From Gnetum montanum (Eukaryota > Streptophyta > Gnetopsida > Gnetales > Gnetaceae), in contig MNCI01013751.1 of assembly GCA_015680685.1 (NCBI GenBank), forward strand, positions 652,070 through 716,069: a stretch of DNA of 64,000 bases, written 5' to 3'. Position numbers and translations under genes: made by a program. Under the pieces are notes generated by a model, which was not told where the DNA came from, did not search any database, and saw nothing but the letters and a program-made list of their open reading frames with translations. Positions within the stretch are counted from its first letter, which is position 1. The number at the start of each line of letters is the position of its first letter. Of the stretch, positions 20,831 through 33,450 are shown one piece after another.

Positions 20831-23770
20831 ATGTATCCAACCCACCGGAGCCACAAGAATGTTGGGTGGTATACAAGCATCCCGATGAATATGTCCCTAA
20901 CTTCACATTCATCCTACATTAGGATGAGCATCTGCGATGATGGGACATGGAGGACAACATCATACTACCACCCAACCGATCGGCCCTTGGAATGCTATTC
21001 CACAATCTTGGTAGACTAGCCATCTAGGACCGTGGAGTGGAGTACATCATGGAGGACCATGACTACCAAGACTATTGTCTCACTGAGGCTCAATGAGCAC
21101 AAGATCAGCAGCAGGCAGAATGTTACGAACACATGAAGGGGAAGCAGTTTAGTAACCCCTTATTCTTGCAAGGGCTGTAGGACAATGGGGAACCTATCTT
21201 TCATAATTCCCATTCGCCCGAACTTCCTCTGGGGTAGTAAATCATTTAGTCCATCATCCAGAACAAACCTTTAAGTGATTGAGATCCTCAAGTAGATGGA
21301 GGGTCACGTAGCAAGGATGGGCAGGATGATCGAGGTCTTCATCAAAGTAGAGGGAGAGATCGACATTAGGGTGGTGGCAATCCCTCTCCCTTTTCTCCAT
21401 CCTCTCACTCTCCTATACCTTCATCTAGTTCAGACTCTGACTGTAACTGTGGTAGAAAGGAGGGAAATGATGGTGGTCGTAAGGATTGAAAGGAACATCA
21501 TGAGGAAGCACATGACCAATCATGTGATCCTCACCATCATGAAAGGAGGGGTAGCTAAAATCTTCATAGACACCGTGGTGCTCAGCAGGACTTTGACTCG
21601 GATGAGCCATTGTTGGCTACTCGAAGCATGCTCCATATCGCCGAGGCAGTTCAGATCCCTAGTAGGCACCTGAAGGATAGTTGGATCAAACACATTGATA
21701 TGAACAGCATCCCCAGATTTGAAGGGGGGGGGGGTACAATTGTGATCTGCAAACTCACTTGCAAGCATTCCATGACGCTTGCACCCTGCAAAATGTTGAT
21801 AATGATTGGCAGAAGCTTAAGCTATTCTCTCGCATACTCATCAAGGAAGCAGAAGGTTGGTACTGGTCTTTGGAGCCAGAATCAATTAGAAGATGGAGTA
21901 TGATGCTTGAGATCTTCAGTGACAAGTATCAAACCTATTCCAGAGTGGCGAATCTGAGATGTCAAATCCAAGGGTGGAAGCAAGGTAATCATGAACCCTT
22001 GGATGCAGCCATGAGTAGGTACTATTCATTGCTACATCGATGCCCTGGTCATGGCTACTCTCAGTGGGCACAGCTTTGCCATATCATTGATGGGCTTCAC
22101 TTTGAAATGAGAAAGACCCTTGGTGTTTACACTCAGGGACGATTATCAAAACTAAGGGCCCATCAAATATAGCACCTAATTGAGCAAGTGGCCAAAGAAG
22201 AGGGGGAACTTAGAAAGAAGGAGAGTGTAGAGGAGTTTAACTGGGATCCTTCCATCAGAAAGAGGGAAATCTGATTTTATGAAGATGAGGAGGAATCACC
22301 ACTAGAAGTAGCAATGAACCAAAAGACCTTGCCTTTACAAAAGTTTGGATCTGAAATATTGGCAAAGGTTGATAAGATGTGGGACTCTTTGGACGAAAAA
22401 TTCCAAAGTGTGCTAAAAATTGTAGAAGAGTCCAGAGAGCAAGGTAATGATCAAGATTGGCATAGAAAGAAGGAAGTTGAATGTGCCTACCACAAGGGTA
22501 AGGGCAAAGTTTCTGTAGTAGAAAAGGTTGCAAACTATGACACAGAGGAAGATGATGAATGTGGCATATGTCAATACGAACATCCTGAGGGGTGTTGTCC
22601 AGTGGTGTCACATCTTCAAGAGTCTGGGGTGTACGCGTTGAATCCTCGCTTGACAAGGAGGCAAACACCCTGAAGGTTGCCTTACCCACAAGGAAACCTA
22701 AGGCAGTTCCATCAGCAGCAAGGGTATTATCCAAGTGAAATGCCACCGTAGCCTTATGAATACTTCCAGCAGTGGCAACAACCACAAGCGTGGGGAATGC
22801 CACCTTCAAGGAAGCAACATCCTTACCGACAACCAGATCCCTATGGGTACTACGTTCAACAACCAGTCTCTCCATAGGACTCTTCTAGCCACGCCGCATT
22901 TCAAAATTATTACAATCCCCTAGAATATTTCCAACCACAATCGCCATCACCCAAGGGGAAAAGCCCACATCTTTACTATCCTCCATCACCTTCTCTTGCC
23001 ACTCCTTCTCCACAACATCCCACTCAACTACCACCTGCTCCACCTATGCAGGGGGAAATTCCATCACAGCCACAATAATGCCATGCTACGAGGGCTGTCA
23101 ACATACAACTAGCTTCCTAATCAAGTGGACCAAAAGCCAAGCCATGGAAACATCCATACTTCTGGCCCAATAATGTACGCACACCCTCACACCCACCTAT
23201 GGATGGTGCCTCTGAACCTCAAACCACCTCCATTGTTTCACCTCTTAAGCAACCTTCAACCCAAATGGCCTCCAATGTACAAACGTTCATGATGACACAC
23301 GTAGTGATCGACTGGATAAAGGCAAGTCACCTTCCTCAGAAATTGATTGATCTGGGAAGTCCCCTCATCCATCTTCAGGTGGTAGGAAATGAGCCATGTA
23401 AGGCCCTTCTGGATTCAGGGTTAGGAGTCAATTTGATCTCACATGACATGTACAAGAATTGGAACCTGCCCCCGTTAAAGAAGAGTAACATTAGGCTCAA
23501 ACTGGCAAACTAGTCCATCATTGTTCCCTTGGGATTGGTGGAGGACATTGTGACCACCATTTTTGGGTGGTCCTATCCTGCTGATTTCCTTGTCATCAGT
23601 GTTGAAAATAACTTCCCAATCATAATGGGAAGGGCCTAGTTGAGCATGGTGGATGAAAGACAAGGACTCTCAGATCTTTTCCTTGAAATTTCAAAGGAAA
23701 ATCCTTTTGGAAAGATTGAGAAGAAGCATGTTCCATGCATCATGTATAGTGACTTAGGGTGCAACTGTGT
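20831..23770 (+). pseudogene. Athila-type gag and aspartic protease, decayed
   Basis: The retrotransposon gag domain lies at about 21760-22170: EAEGWYWSLEPESIRRW, then a stretch around RCPGHGYSQWAQLCHIIDGL, as in Athila gag. The following part (22180-22670) shares FYEDEEESPLE, ILAKVDKMWDSLDEKFQ and CQYEHPEGCCPVVSHLQ with the copy at 8074. A Pro/Gln/Tyr-rich linker runs 22680-23190. The protease (about 23330-23770) keeps the active-site DSG in ALLDSGLGVNLIS, then PLGLVEDI and NFPIIMGRA. Stops and frame changes are frequent, TAG being common. No pol follows: the expected RT position holds non-coding sequence. Gag would form the particle and the protease would cleave it. Confidence 0.8.
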
Positions 23771-25402
23771 GCAGTAGTTATAGTCCGCTAAGCAGACATC
23801 CATTCAAGCATGCAATTAGTGTACCGGAGAATCACCAATGCAATAATGCCTGTATGCAGTAGCTACCAATTAAGAGGGCACCCAGTGGCTGACAGCTGAT
23901 CCTGCTAGCAACACTCTATGCATGGAACCATCTGAGGAGCTTGTAAGCACCCACATAGAAAGCATGGACCATTTGGAAGAGGTTCATCAACAAGTGTTCA
24001 TTGTTGATGACCCTTGTGAGTAGGGAAAGTTGCAAATCCCTGAAAGCTTCAAACAAGGGCCCTTGGAACTCAAACCTTTCCATGGGCTCCACCTAACCAG
24101 GGATACCACCTCATCATCACTTGGACAACCTCGTTCCATCTTTCACATCTCCTCCTTCCCACCCAGTCGTGGGGGAAACCGTCTTCCATGCTGATCCATT
24201 CCACTACACTCCTCACTCTTTTTGGATTTTGTTTTTTTTTACACTTTGTTGTTTTTCAACATCATTCATACGTTTGCCAATTTTTGTTAATTTTTTCCTT
24301 TCTTTAATTATTTTTCCATTTCTTTGTTTTTGTTTATTTGTAAGTATGTGTGTGTTTCATTTCCAATTAATCGCTAATAAGCTGTCTTATTGTCATCAGG
24401 TTTGGCGTGGATTGTCTTTGTTGCGATGGGTCACTAAAAATAGCCACTTATTTTACCTCGCTCCTATTCTCACATGGGTGTTCTTGGTTTTTGTGTCTAC
24501 TTTCACCTCATAATATCGATAGTGATTCCACGTCATCCACTCATTCATCCTCTCCATGGTTTTCCAATTCTTGGAAACATGCAACCTCGTTTCACTTAAC
24601 AACATTATAATTAATGTGTGACTTGTGTAGTTCCTAGACTCAGGGATGATCCAATGGTTTGAATTGGATGTGACTTCAAGGAAATGCAACATCTATCGTC
24701 CTCTTCTACCCCTTGGGCAGCGGGAGTACCTTTATGGATTTCTTTCCACTCCAAGTCCTTTTCTACAAGGAAGCTCCTTAGTAGTTTGACCTTGCATGGT
24801 GTGGTCCTCATCAAAAATAGAAAAAAAATGAGAAAAAGAAAAAAAAAACATGAGGATTCAAAGCACACCCCTTGGTTGAATGCATGCACATAAGCATGGG
24901 TCTTTGCATGGTGTGGTTCCCACAAACTAAGAGAAAACACAAGAATAAAATCTTGACCATGTGGGAATTCAAAGCACACCCCTTAGACCGCCTCTCACAG
25001 GCCACAAGCATTAGTTATGGGACTCCCTTCATCCCCCCTAACTTGGTCCCATTTCACTTCCTTCCTCTCATGTCTGTTGGAGTGGTGGTTCTCTATGGGT
25101 GCATTCCTATCCACTTGGGGGGTGGCCGAGTCTTCACATGTTGCTGTGATGTCACTAGATGTGGATGGTTTTGGGTCTAAAATTAGGCAAGGTCCTATTG
25201 GGTCACTTAACCACAACTTCACACGGGGTTTCATATGACCAATAATTGGAATTCCACTCTCACTCCTCTCTCTCCATCCATTTCTCTCCCTGACTCACCT
25301 CACTACTGGTCTTATGTTTTGATTTTTTGTCGTGATTCCTTTGAACTTTTCATGCCACAACAGGTTCTCATGGATAGGTGTATTAACTTATGATCACCAT
25401 TC
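23771..25402 (+). other. Non-coding region after protease in the Athila-type element
   Basis: Contains a PPT-like motif (24162-24178, CCAGTCGTGGGGGAAA), T-rich sequence (24220-24360) and the block 24850-25260 shared with 10600-10930. ORFs on both strands are unrecognised. Confidence 0.55.
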
Positions 25403-25407
25403 CTTAG

Positions 25408-26862
25408 TGAAACACCACAAAATTTTAGCCTAGCACTTTCAAACAAAATTCAAGCTAAGCCATGTTGTTGTCCAACATAAGTACAACATGACCAAACTTA
25501 AGAGTCTTCAAAACGGCATGGAATGACATTCAATGGAGCAAGAAAAGTCCCCCTAGGGCCCACAGGCGACCACACTAGTTTTTGACATCCAGAATCAAAG
25601 GTTTCAAGCTCAAAATACTTGGTCTTTGCTAGGTACACTTTGGTTACATTTTCTTACGTTGCACAGCGTAAGGCTCAGCGTCACCAACTTTTGGAGCCCC
25701 AAAACTGAGTCAAAATAGGCCAAAATTGAGCACAAGGACCTCCATGACCTCCACTAATGGTTGCCCTAGGTTCCCAGCCCTCAAAATATTGATTTTGGGC
25801 TAAAAATATGTTGTTTTCAGTGCTCACGCCCAACTCATGCCCAGGTCACGTCCGACCCAACTCATGCCCAGGTCACGTCCGACCCAACTCACGCCCAGCT
25901 CACACTCATGCCCAGGTCACATCCAGCTTACGCTGATAGCGTGAGCCTAGCATGAGCTACCAGAAGTGACCCAGAACATTTCAGACGCATGTCGAAAACA
26001 CGCCAAGTCAAGATCAACTCAAGGCGACGTCCTGTAGCAGCTGATCCAAGCGAACGGAAATCAAATTTTGATTGTAAATTCATTATAAATTTTTATTGTA
26101 AGCTTCACCATGTGTGAGCTGGTCAAGCCCTTACGTTGCATCCATGAGCGGAAGCTTGCATTGTAAGATACAATGCACCCAGTCTAGAACGTATTTGCCC
26201 ATGTACACCTGTCACGCGATCTATTTTTCTCTCATCTTGTGGTCATCGATCCTGTTCATTCCTACTCCTACGCCCAGGAAAAATAGATAAATACCTTGTT
26301 CATTGACAAAAAGAGAGAAGGGGTTTTTCGGTTGGCAAAAATTTGGAGCAAGAGAACAAGCAATCTAGGGCCCAGGCACACGTGATTCCTAGCGCCTGCA
26401 AACACCTCGCATTGAGGCTTAACGTCTGACTTGCAACGCAAATACATTTTGATCGGTGCACATTTCATTGATTAATACAACATTATTCATTATTTTGCCA
26501 TCCATTGTCTTATTCTGATTTATTTTTCTACATTTTCCATTCTATTTTTTGTTCCTGTGTACATTCTATTTACGTTTATGTCCTGTTACGTTCATTACGC
26601 CCTGTTACATTCATTACGCTCTGCTACGTTTATTACACTTTGCTATTTTCTCTGTTCTATGTTTGTGATGATAACCCCAGCGTAGGCAATAGCGTATGCT
26701 TGGGGAAGTCCTTGGTTGATTTGCATGCGGACCATCCAAGGCACTCTGCCTTTATTTTTTTCCATCTTTCCCTCACGCGAAGGCAGGGTCGTCTATATCT
26801 CTCTAAAGATCTTTCGGTGTTCATTTTCTTCCAGCCTTACGTTGACGATTTCAGACAGTACA
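25408..26862 (+). repeat. 5' LTR of nested Tat-type element
   Basis: 1455 bp, TGAAACACC...AGTACA. It contains short direct repeats of ACTCATGCCCAGGTCACGTC at about 25852-25920 that are fewer in the 3' LTR, and several TCACGC words. The ORF 26505-26876 reads through the LTR end and is not thought to be a gene. Confidence 0.88.
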
Positions 26863-26867
26863 GAAAT

Positions 26868-26886
26868 TGGTGCTAGAAGGAGGGCC
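26868..26886 (+). other. PBS of nested Tat-type element
   Basis: TGGTGCTAGAAGGAGGGCC lies 5 nt after the LTR end, and matches the PBS at 79-97 (minus). The primer tRNA is not identified. Confidence 0.7.
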
Positions 26887-26974
26887 CATTGCTTACCATT
26901 TAATAAAACCTTAGTCACCCCACAGTACAAAATGTTGCACTAATTAAGCGCTGAAACCAAAACCCATGTTTATG

Positions 26975-27510
26975 CTGAGCTTGATCGTGCTAAGCTTGCT
27001 CACATTGTAGATTTACTCACGCTGAGCCTAGTTACACTCAGACCAGTTTTACTTATGCTGAGCCTAGTTACGCTTAGGCTAGTTTTACTCACGCTGAGCC
27101 TGGTTATGCTCAGACCAGTTTTACTCACACTGAGCCTGGTTATGCTTAGACCAGTTTTACTCACACTGAGCTTGGTTGAGCTCAGGCTAGTTTTACTCAC
27201 GCTGAGCGTGGTTACGCTTAGACCAGTTTTATTCACGCTGAGCTTGGTTATGCTCAGGCCAGTTTTACTCATGCTGAGCCTGGTTACACTCAGACCAGTT
27301 TTACTCATGCTAAGCCTGGTTACGCTCAGGCTAGTTTTACTCACGCTGAGCCTGGTTATGCTCAGGCCAGTTTTACTCACGCTGAGCCTGGTTACGCTCA
27401 AACTAGTTTTACTCATGCTGAGCTTGGTTACGCTCAGACTAGTTACTCATGCTGAGCTTGGTTATACTCAGACCAATTACTCATGCTGAGCTTGGTTACG
27501 CTAAGCCCAA
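26975..27510 (+). repeat. 36-bp tandem repeat in the leader
   Basis: About 14 units of 36 bp built on CTCACGCTGAGCCTGGTTAC plus GCTCAGACCAGTTTTA. Because 36 is a multiple of three, both strands stay open (27055-27489 plus; 27000-27416 minus, repeating LSVTRLSVSKTG). The last units are shortened by loss of the GTTTT segment. I regard the ORFs as by-products of the repeat. Confidence 0.9.
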
Positions 27511-27577
27511 TTCACTCGAGCTAGCCTTACACACGCTGCTTACATAAACTCAGTTAGTCAAACTAGTCACATCACCA

Positions 27578-29730
27578 TGGAGCCTTTCCAGATCTCCAAC
27601 ACACATGCCTACATAATCCTCACACAAGAACAATACAACTTTATCTATGTGAAGATTCAGGCCAACCTTCCCCTTGACACCATAGAAAAGGAGGCAAAAT
27701 GAAACTTCGAGCGCATATACATGGGAGGTCATGAATTCGTCCCCTCTATATATGACATCATCCCCCTTTCTGAGCCTCACCACCAACTCATCTCTTAGCT
27801 CCTTTTGGCAAGGAGCCAAAACACACAGCGACCCACTGAGGAGCCCCAAAACCAACATGATGTAGATGACTTCAAGGCCTAATCTGAACCTGGGGATTCA
27901 TACCACACCCTCAATCCCTATGCCTACGTGAACTCATCATTCCACCCTTGCATGGGACAGACGGCACCTCACCAAGCATCAACGAGCACACAAGCACTAG
28001 TATCCCAACAGAGATTACCCATGCCCATCTCCACCCAGTACATACCACACATGCAAACATATGGAGCCCCGCACATCCAGGGTGTCACTTCACAGTTTGT
28101 GGCTAGGCAAGGAACCATATCCCTTTTTCAATAACCCACTCACTTGGTAACATTCCGATCAAAGATCCTATTGCTTCAAGCTTGGCCCTAAGTAATCTTG
28201 CGCGTGTTCACCATGTCCTTAATGGACGTAGCCTTAGACTGGTACTGAGCCCTACCACGTAATTCCATATCCTCTCTGGAGAATCTGTTACATCAGTTTG
28301 TCATCCAATTTAAGTACAACCTCAAGCCCAAGGCCACACTAGACACTTTGATATAGGTGAAATAAGCGCCACTTGAGCCTGTGCAGAAGTTCATCCAACG
28401 ATGGAGTGCAGCCCTTAACGAACTTCATGAGCCCATCCCTGAAACATATTTGCTTACGATTCTGAAGGGAGCCGTGAATGACTTTGTTAAGTCAAAACTG
28501 TACTACCTAAGCGCTCTAACGTTGAGCTAAGCCTTCACGTAGATTAAGAACATTGAACAAGCTGCACAAGCTAGCAATGATCCCGCCTATGTGGCTTACA
28601 AGAACCAACACGTTTCCAAACAACAAACAACAACAGAAACTGTAGCCACAAGCACAAAAATAATAAACACTAGTACCAACCCGCTTGCAATGACAGGGGC
28701 CACCCAAGGCCCAACTTGTAGCACAAGGATCGCTCTAAGTATATGCCGCTACCTGCGTGACCTTCTGAACTACTAGAGCAACTCCTTAAAGCCGGGCAAA
28801 TCCAACACAAACATGTAGTGGAGAATGCCCATCGAAGACATGACAGGTACTGCAAGCTACTAAGGAATCCCACTTTAGCAGCACCAAACGAACCCCCGGT
28901 CCCACGACACTTCAAGCTAGATCAATTCTATCACTATCACCAGATGTCCGATCATAATACCGACAACTGCTGTGCTTTACAAGATGATCTTTAGACAATG
29001 ATAGAACAGGGCCAACTGAACGTCAACACTCTAAATCAACCTAGCACAGATGATGCCTCCTATGTCATAAACTCAATTGGCATAGATAGTAAGCCTAAAC
29101 TTGTGCGGCAATCTTTTGTGATCCGTGTGCCTCCCAGCAAGGCAACAATCCCCTCCGCCTCCACCAGCAAGAGGCCACCCATTGTCATCTAGGTGCCACC
29201 TTGAGCACCTACAAAACCTTTCGTGGTCAAAGTACCACCGCACATGTCCGCTAAGATATTAAACTGGAAGGAAGTGTTGTTATCCACTCAGACATTAAAC
29301 TGGCATGAAGCACTGACCACAACCGCAAAGAAACCTTTCGTCATCAAGGTGCCACAACAAGCTAGTCAAACACCAATGACTCCTCCCAAACTACCATTTG
29401 TCATAAAGGTGCCACCACGTGATGGCCCCTCACCTATCCAGAGCCCAACCGTAGGTAATGTCTCAACCTCTTCTCCCTCAAGAATCAACCTTGCCAACAA
29501 CATGGGTAAGCAAACCAAATGGCAATAGAAGAGGATGAACGAACAACGAACAACACCCACAGTCGAAGTAAAGGCCACACCTAGTACACAACAACCGAAT
29601 GCTGGGGGCCCTGCCCCTAATCCCAAACAAACCAGGCCCAAGCCCTCGACCCATACAAAGGCAATCAACACAATGACAAACAACACAGACTTCATAGCTG
29701 CACTAGCCTAGGTAAAATAAACGCTCAAAC
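27578..29730 (+). pseudogene. Tat-type gag, decayed
   Basis: The reading starts near MEPFQISNTHAYIILTQEQ and passes into a Pro/Gln-rich part (27928-28134), then the gag core. There, phrases such as LEPVQKFIQRWSAALNELHE and KGAVNDFVKSKLYYLSALTL match plant Tat-lineage gag, with interruptions by TAG. A zinc-knuckle-like HYHQMSDHNTDNCCALQDDL (about 28930-28990) followed by MIEQGQLNV corresponds to the usual CxxH...GHxTxxC...LI..G.L signature, although its first cysteine is Tyr and a Gly is Ser. A linker repeating PFVIKVPP (29100-29430) leads to the protease. Confidence 0.75.
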
Positions 29731-29957
29731 AGAAAAACACAATGATGGGCTTGTACGACCTGGTCATGACTTCAACCATTCACTGTGAAGCCTTGGCTCA
29801 AACGTTAGTATCCATTCCTATTATGGAGGACATCCATGCAAACGAGGAATCCATCCATGCAACAATTTCACAACACATACCACAAGGATTGGGTTCAAAC
29901 ACCTTAGCCTTCTACGATAATGTAGTTAAAGTTAACCTCGAATGAGGGGAGGTCACA

Positions 29958-30455
29958 ATGGCTCCATTGTCGATCAGGGTACATGTTGGGAAATGTACCA
30001 TTCGCAAAGTGCACGTTGATGATGGCGCAGCAACAAACGTGCTTCTATACTCTGTCATCAACAAACTAGGCATGGCAGATGAGATCATGCCAACAGAAAC
30101 CACATGTCTAAAATCCTTCAACAGATCACATGTCACAGTCAAGGGCATGATTAACCTAGAATTCGTGGCAAGTGAAAAATTCCCCACCAGCGTGGAGTTC
30201 ACTATCATAGAAGAGATGTCAAGTTTCAACATGATTCTTGGCAGACCTTGGCTAGCCCAACAATGGGCCATTTCCTCATCGATACATCAAGAAATCTACC
30301 TTCCATACGAAGGTGGACAAGTCATCATACACGGCGATAACACTCCCTTTCAAGCCATCCACAACATAGACATGTCACAGGTCTTAAAAGAGGAGCCTCT
30401 CGATGCAACACACACGACAAAAAACACAACACCTAGAGCCAAAATGCCCGAATGA
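29958..30455 (+). pseudogene. Retropepsin-like protease of nested element
   Basis: An open 165-codon stretch carries VHVDDGAATNVLLYSVINKL, whose DDG is the active-site position. It then carries GMINLEFVASEKFPTSVEF and the flap/ILGRPWL region typical of plant Tat proteases (NMILGRPWLAQQWAISSS), ending in GGQVIIHGDNTPFQ. A 5' extension joins the gag-linked text. It would cleave Gag in the particle. The frame closes at 30455 and no RT follows. It is intact over this stretch but lies in a dead element. Confidence 0.8.
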
Positions 30456-31148
30456 GTGGCAACCAACAGAGTATCTAGAGCTAAAACGCCCGAATGAGTG
30501 GCGAAAACCATAAGCCTCCCAGTGGAGCCTAAGCCTAAAACGCTTCCAAAACCACATACGGTTAGGAAACAACCACATGGTTAAGGCTCCCCTGTGGACA
30601 AAACCATATCTAATTCCCACCCACTCTTCACCTTTGTTCATTGTGCATACATCACCTTCGTTTGCATTGTACTAGCTTACGCGTTTACATATGGCCCAAA
30701 AAGTCCTTAAACTAAACTGTGGCCTGAAATGACCTTAAACTAGAACAAGTTACGTTTCTATTTCCTTAAAATTACATTCTTGTTTGCATGCATAGTTGCA
30801 TCCTTGCTCTACGAATCATTATTCCCCTTACATTTCTTCCACGTTGTTACCATTTCAGTTACATTCACACTTATATTTATAAACAGCCAAAACAACAAAA
30901 ACAAATTACAAAGTCAAATCAATTCAAAAGAAAATCTTTTGCGTTTACACTTGTGTCTATCCAAAGTTTGGACAAATTTTTTTTTTTTAAAAAACTTGAA
31001 TAACATCAAAAAACAACAAAAAAAAATGCATAAATGTATAAATGGATAATATCAAATGTTAACATTGTATCATACATTTGCTTTCATACAATCCACAAAA
31101 TTTCAACAAAAAAATAATAACTAAGCTAACAACAATAACAAGTTAAAT
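30456..31148 (+). other. Non-coding region after protease of nested element
   Basis: Contains two early copies of the TTAAACTA-type dispersed motif (about 30700-30750) and A-rich DNA. Short ORFs at 30780-31049 are low-complexity. Confidence 0.5.
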
Positions 31149-31240
31149 TAAACATCAACATCAGGAGAGGCTTGAGCTTCAAATCTCTCTACATCATCGG
31201 CTCCTGCTCCACTGGAGCTCGCTCCATCATCTCCACAATT
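31149..31240 (-). pseudogene. Exon-like C-terminal coding fragment
   Basis: On the minus strand, after a good acceptor (TTTGTTTATAG), a frame reads NCGDDGASSSGAGADDVERF and then EAQASPDVDV followed by a stop. Composition differs from the surrounding AT-rich sequence. Upstream exons were not found. It may be a captured host exon; the product is unknown. Confidence 0.35.
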
Positions 31241-31580
31241 CTATAAACAAACACAAAATGAAAGTAACCATCAACAAAGCATAAATATGTAAGAGAACTA
31301 GCAATAGATAAAATATATATTACACATAGATGAATCAGCGTAATAAATCACCAATTTAATAAAGCACCATGTCAATTTCCTTTTATATAAAATTAATATA
31401 TTGGCCATATAATGTGATTTATCTCAATAATATAGCATGATATAAAAGGTTGTGTTAAATTATTTTAATGGACTGAAATTATTTTAAATCAAAAGTTCCA
31501 ATATTCACCAAACTCACCTCACCTACAATGATTGAAAACTTTTCAAACGCTACCAAAAAAAAAAGGTACTAATCATGATA

Positions 31581-31642
31581 AAGGAGAAAGTAGAAACAGA
31601 GCACCATGAACAAGGAGAAAGTAGAAACAGAGCACCATGAAC
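31581..31642. repeat. 31-bp exact tandem duplication
   Basis: AAGGAGAAAGTAGAAACAGA and the following 11 bases occur twice in a row, starting at 31581 and 31612. Confidence 0.85.
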
Positions 31643-31729
31643 TTATAAGGCCATTGGCCATGTGCAAACAGATTTTTAATATGGTTGGACGAACATCCAT
31701 CCGTCATCATGTTCATGGCTCATGACCCA

Positions 31730-32600
31730 TGACGCTGACCCTTTTTTTTCTGTTCTCAGCAGAAAGATAAAAGAAAAAGAGCAAAAACCAGCAATGAAAA
31801 AATAAACACGCGTGAATAACACGCGTGAATGTGCGAGTCATCGCTGAACCTTTGGCGCTCCAAAAGGCAGGCGAATCCATACAAATGCAACATTTTCCTC
31901 ACACGCCCCGTCCAAAACCTGATTTCTGTATGACCCATACTTGCCCCTTTGGCCCTCGGTTACCATGGTGTTGGTTTACCAATTCGTACTCATTGCCGAT
32001 GCCACGAATCTTGATTGCCACTTAACAATGAAATGAAATTTTGGTATGATTCAGAACAGGAGAAGATGGAATGTCGCATTTAGCTCTTTATTCCCCAATA
32101 GCTCAGCAGTAGAGCGGTCGGCTGAAAACCGATTTTAGTCATAGAGGTCCGTTAATCAAAAAGTTAGATTGTGTCGCTTTGATCAGAAACTAAGGCGCCA
32201 CCCAGTCACGGCTACCAGTAGCTAACACGCATAGGTAAAATTTGGAGCTCGTAGATGCCCCGCTGCATCCCCCGAATGTGGAGGATTTTGGTGATAAGTA
32301 ATCAATGACAATAAAAGATAAGTCTGGTCTGGGTCTTTGTGCTTAAGATATATTACCGATTTGATACAAATGGTATATGTTTGCGGTAAGAACTCCCAAA
32401 AAAAAAAGTTCGGCGGGCATAACACAAATGACAATTTGCCATTTCCACAGAAACGCCATTCTTTTAGCTCTTCGTTGGACAAGTCTGGATGTCCAACGAA
32501 TGGGATCACACCGCAAGTTGCATTAACAGTCGGAGTATGCGCAAGTAATCCAGCGTGACACCTAACGGGACTTAACTGTCTGGATTCGTGAGATGGTATA
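31730..32600. other. CpG-rich insert in the nested element
   Basis: CpG is frequent here (for example ACACGCGTGAATAACACGCG, GCGGTCGGC, GGCGCCACC), unlike most of the window. It holds a tRNA-like segment and no recognisable retroelement text. It may be captured host DNA. Confidence 0.5.
32094..32165 (+). pseudogene. tRNA-like segment, trnN-like stems with GAA anticodon loop
   Basis: CCCCAATAGCTCAGCAGTAG then AGCGGTCGG match the D-arm and 5' anticodon stem of a plastid-type trnN. The anticodon loop reads CTGAAAA (anticodon GAA, Phe) instead of CTGTTAA. The T-arm (AGGTCCGTTAATC) is degraded and the 3' acceptor strand does not pair well. It is either a plastid-derived tRNA pseudogene or a tRNA-derived SINE head. 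Confidence 0.5.
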
Positions 32601-32659
32601 GCTAATTTATGAAATCGAACTGAGTGTCAACAACAATACTGCTACTCCCGCCACCAAAA

Positions 32660-33450
32660 GTGGGTCGGCTCACGCTGAAATGGCGGTGCACTCACGCTCT
32701 GAAATGGTGGCGCACTCACGCTGAAATGGCGGCGCACTTATGCTCACGCTGCCAAATGGCTGTGCACTCACGCTCACGCTGCAAAATGGCCGCTGACTCA
32801 CGCTCACGCTGCAAAATGGCGGCTGATTATGCTCACGCTGCAAAATGGCGGTGCACTCACGCGCACGCTGCAAAATTGCGGCTGACTTACGCTCACGAGC
32901 GAAAAATTCATGGTTACTCACGCTAAGTAACAAAGACCATCACTCACGATGTGCACGCCACAAAATGTACCAAAATTGCAATTCCTGCAACTTACGCAAA
33001 AACGCAGGTGAAGAACCCTGCAAAACACAGTGAAATACCCTGCAACTAATGTTGGATAAAAAGCCCTTCAACTAACGTTGGAGATGTGGCCTTGTGAATT
33101 TTTTGCTGCGGTAAACAGTAATTCAAGAATCCTGGTCCTCCCAACCCAAAGCGCAGCCAACAATGCTCAAAACGTGGCAGTCCCCTGCAAATCACGCGGC
33201 CTATAGGCATTCCCCTTGTTGCTCATGCTAGCTCAGAATCAGCAACAGGAAACCCCAAATTTAAAATGAAACCAAAACACATCAAGACATAACCTAAACT
33301 GTATCAAGACTGCCACAAAACTCCACTCACGTTGCAATTTTAGGGCCACTCACGATGCAATCAAGTTACTCACGTTGCAAGTCTTCAAATCGCTCACGCT
33401 GCTTAGAAGTCACGCTGAGCACAAGTTTACAGTCGCTCACGCTGATGGAA
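32660..33450. repeat. TCACGCTG repeat field
   Basis: Degenerate units of about 20-30 bp built on CTCACGCTGCAAAATGGCGG (dense at 32670-32900, sparser to 33440). The same TCACGCTG core forms the leader repeat at 26975-27510 and occurs in the LTRs. Confidence 0.75.

Noticed and set aside
22255-22875. Minus-strand 206-codon ORF
   Set aside because: Antisense of the gag C-terminal region, which is recognisable on the plus strand and homologous to 8200-8670.
24121-25238. Many small ORFs on both strands (for example 24121-24513, 24611-24979)
   Set aside because: Low-complexity, overlapping on opposite strands, lying in a non-coding block shared with 10600-10930; no protein similarity.
27000-27489. 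Long overlapping ORFs on both strands (LSVTRLSVSKTG repeats)
   Set aside because: They follow from a 36-bp repeat without stops in these frames; no domain, and composition is that of the repeat.
26975-27510. CRISPR-like appearance of regular repeats
   Set aside because: Units are contiguous with no unique spacers, lie in a plant LTR element leader, and no cas genes exist.
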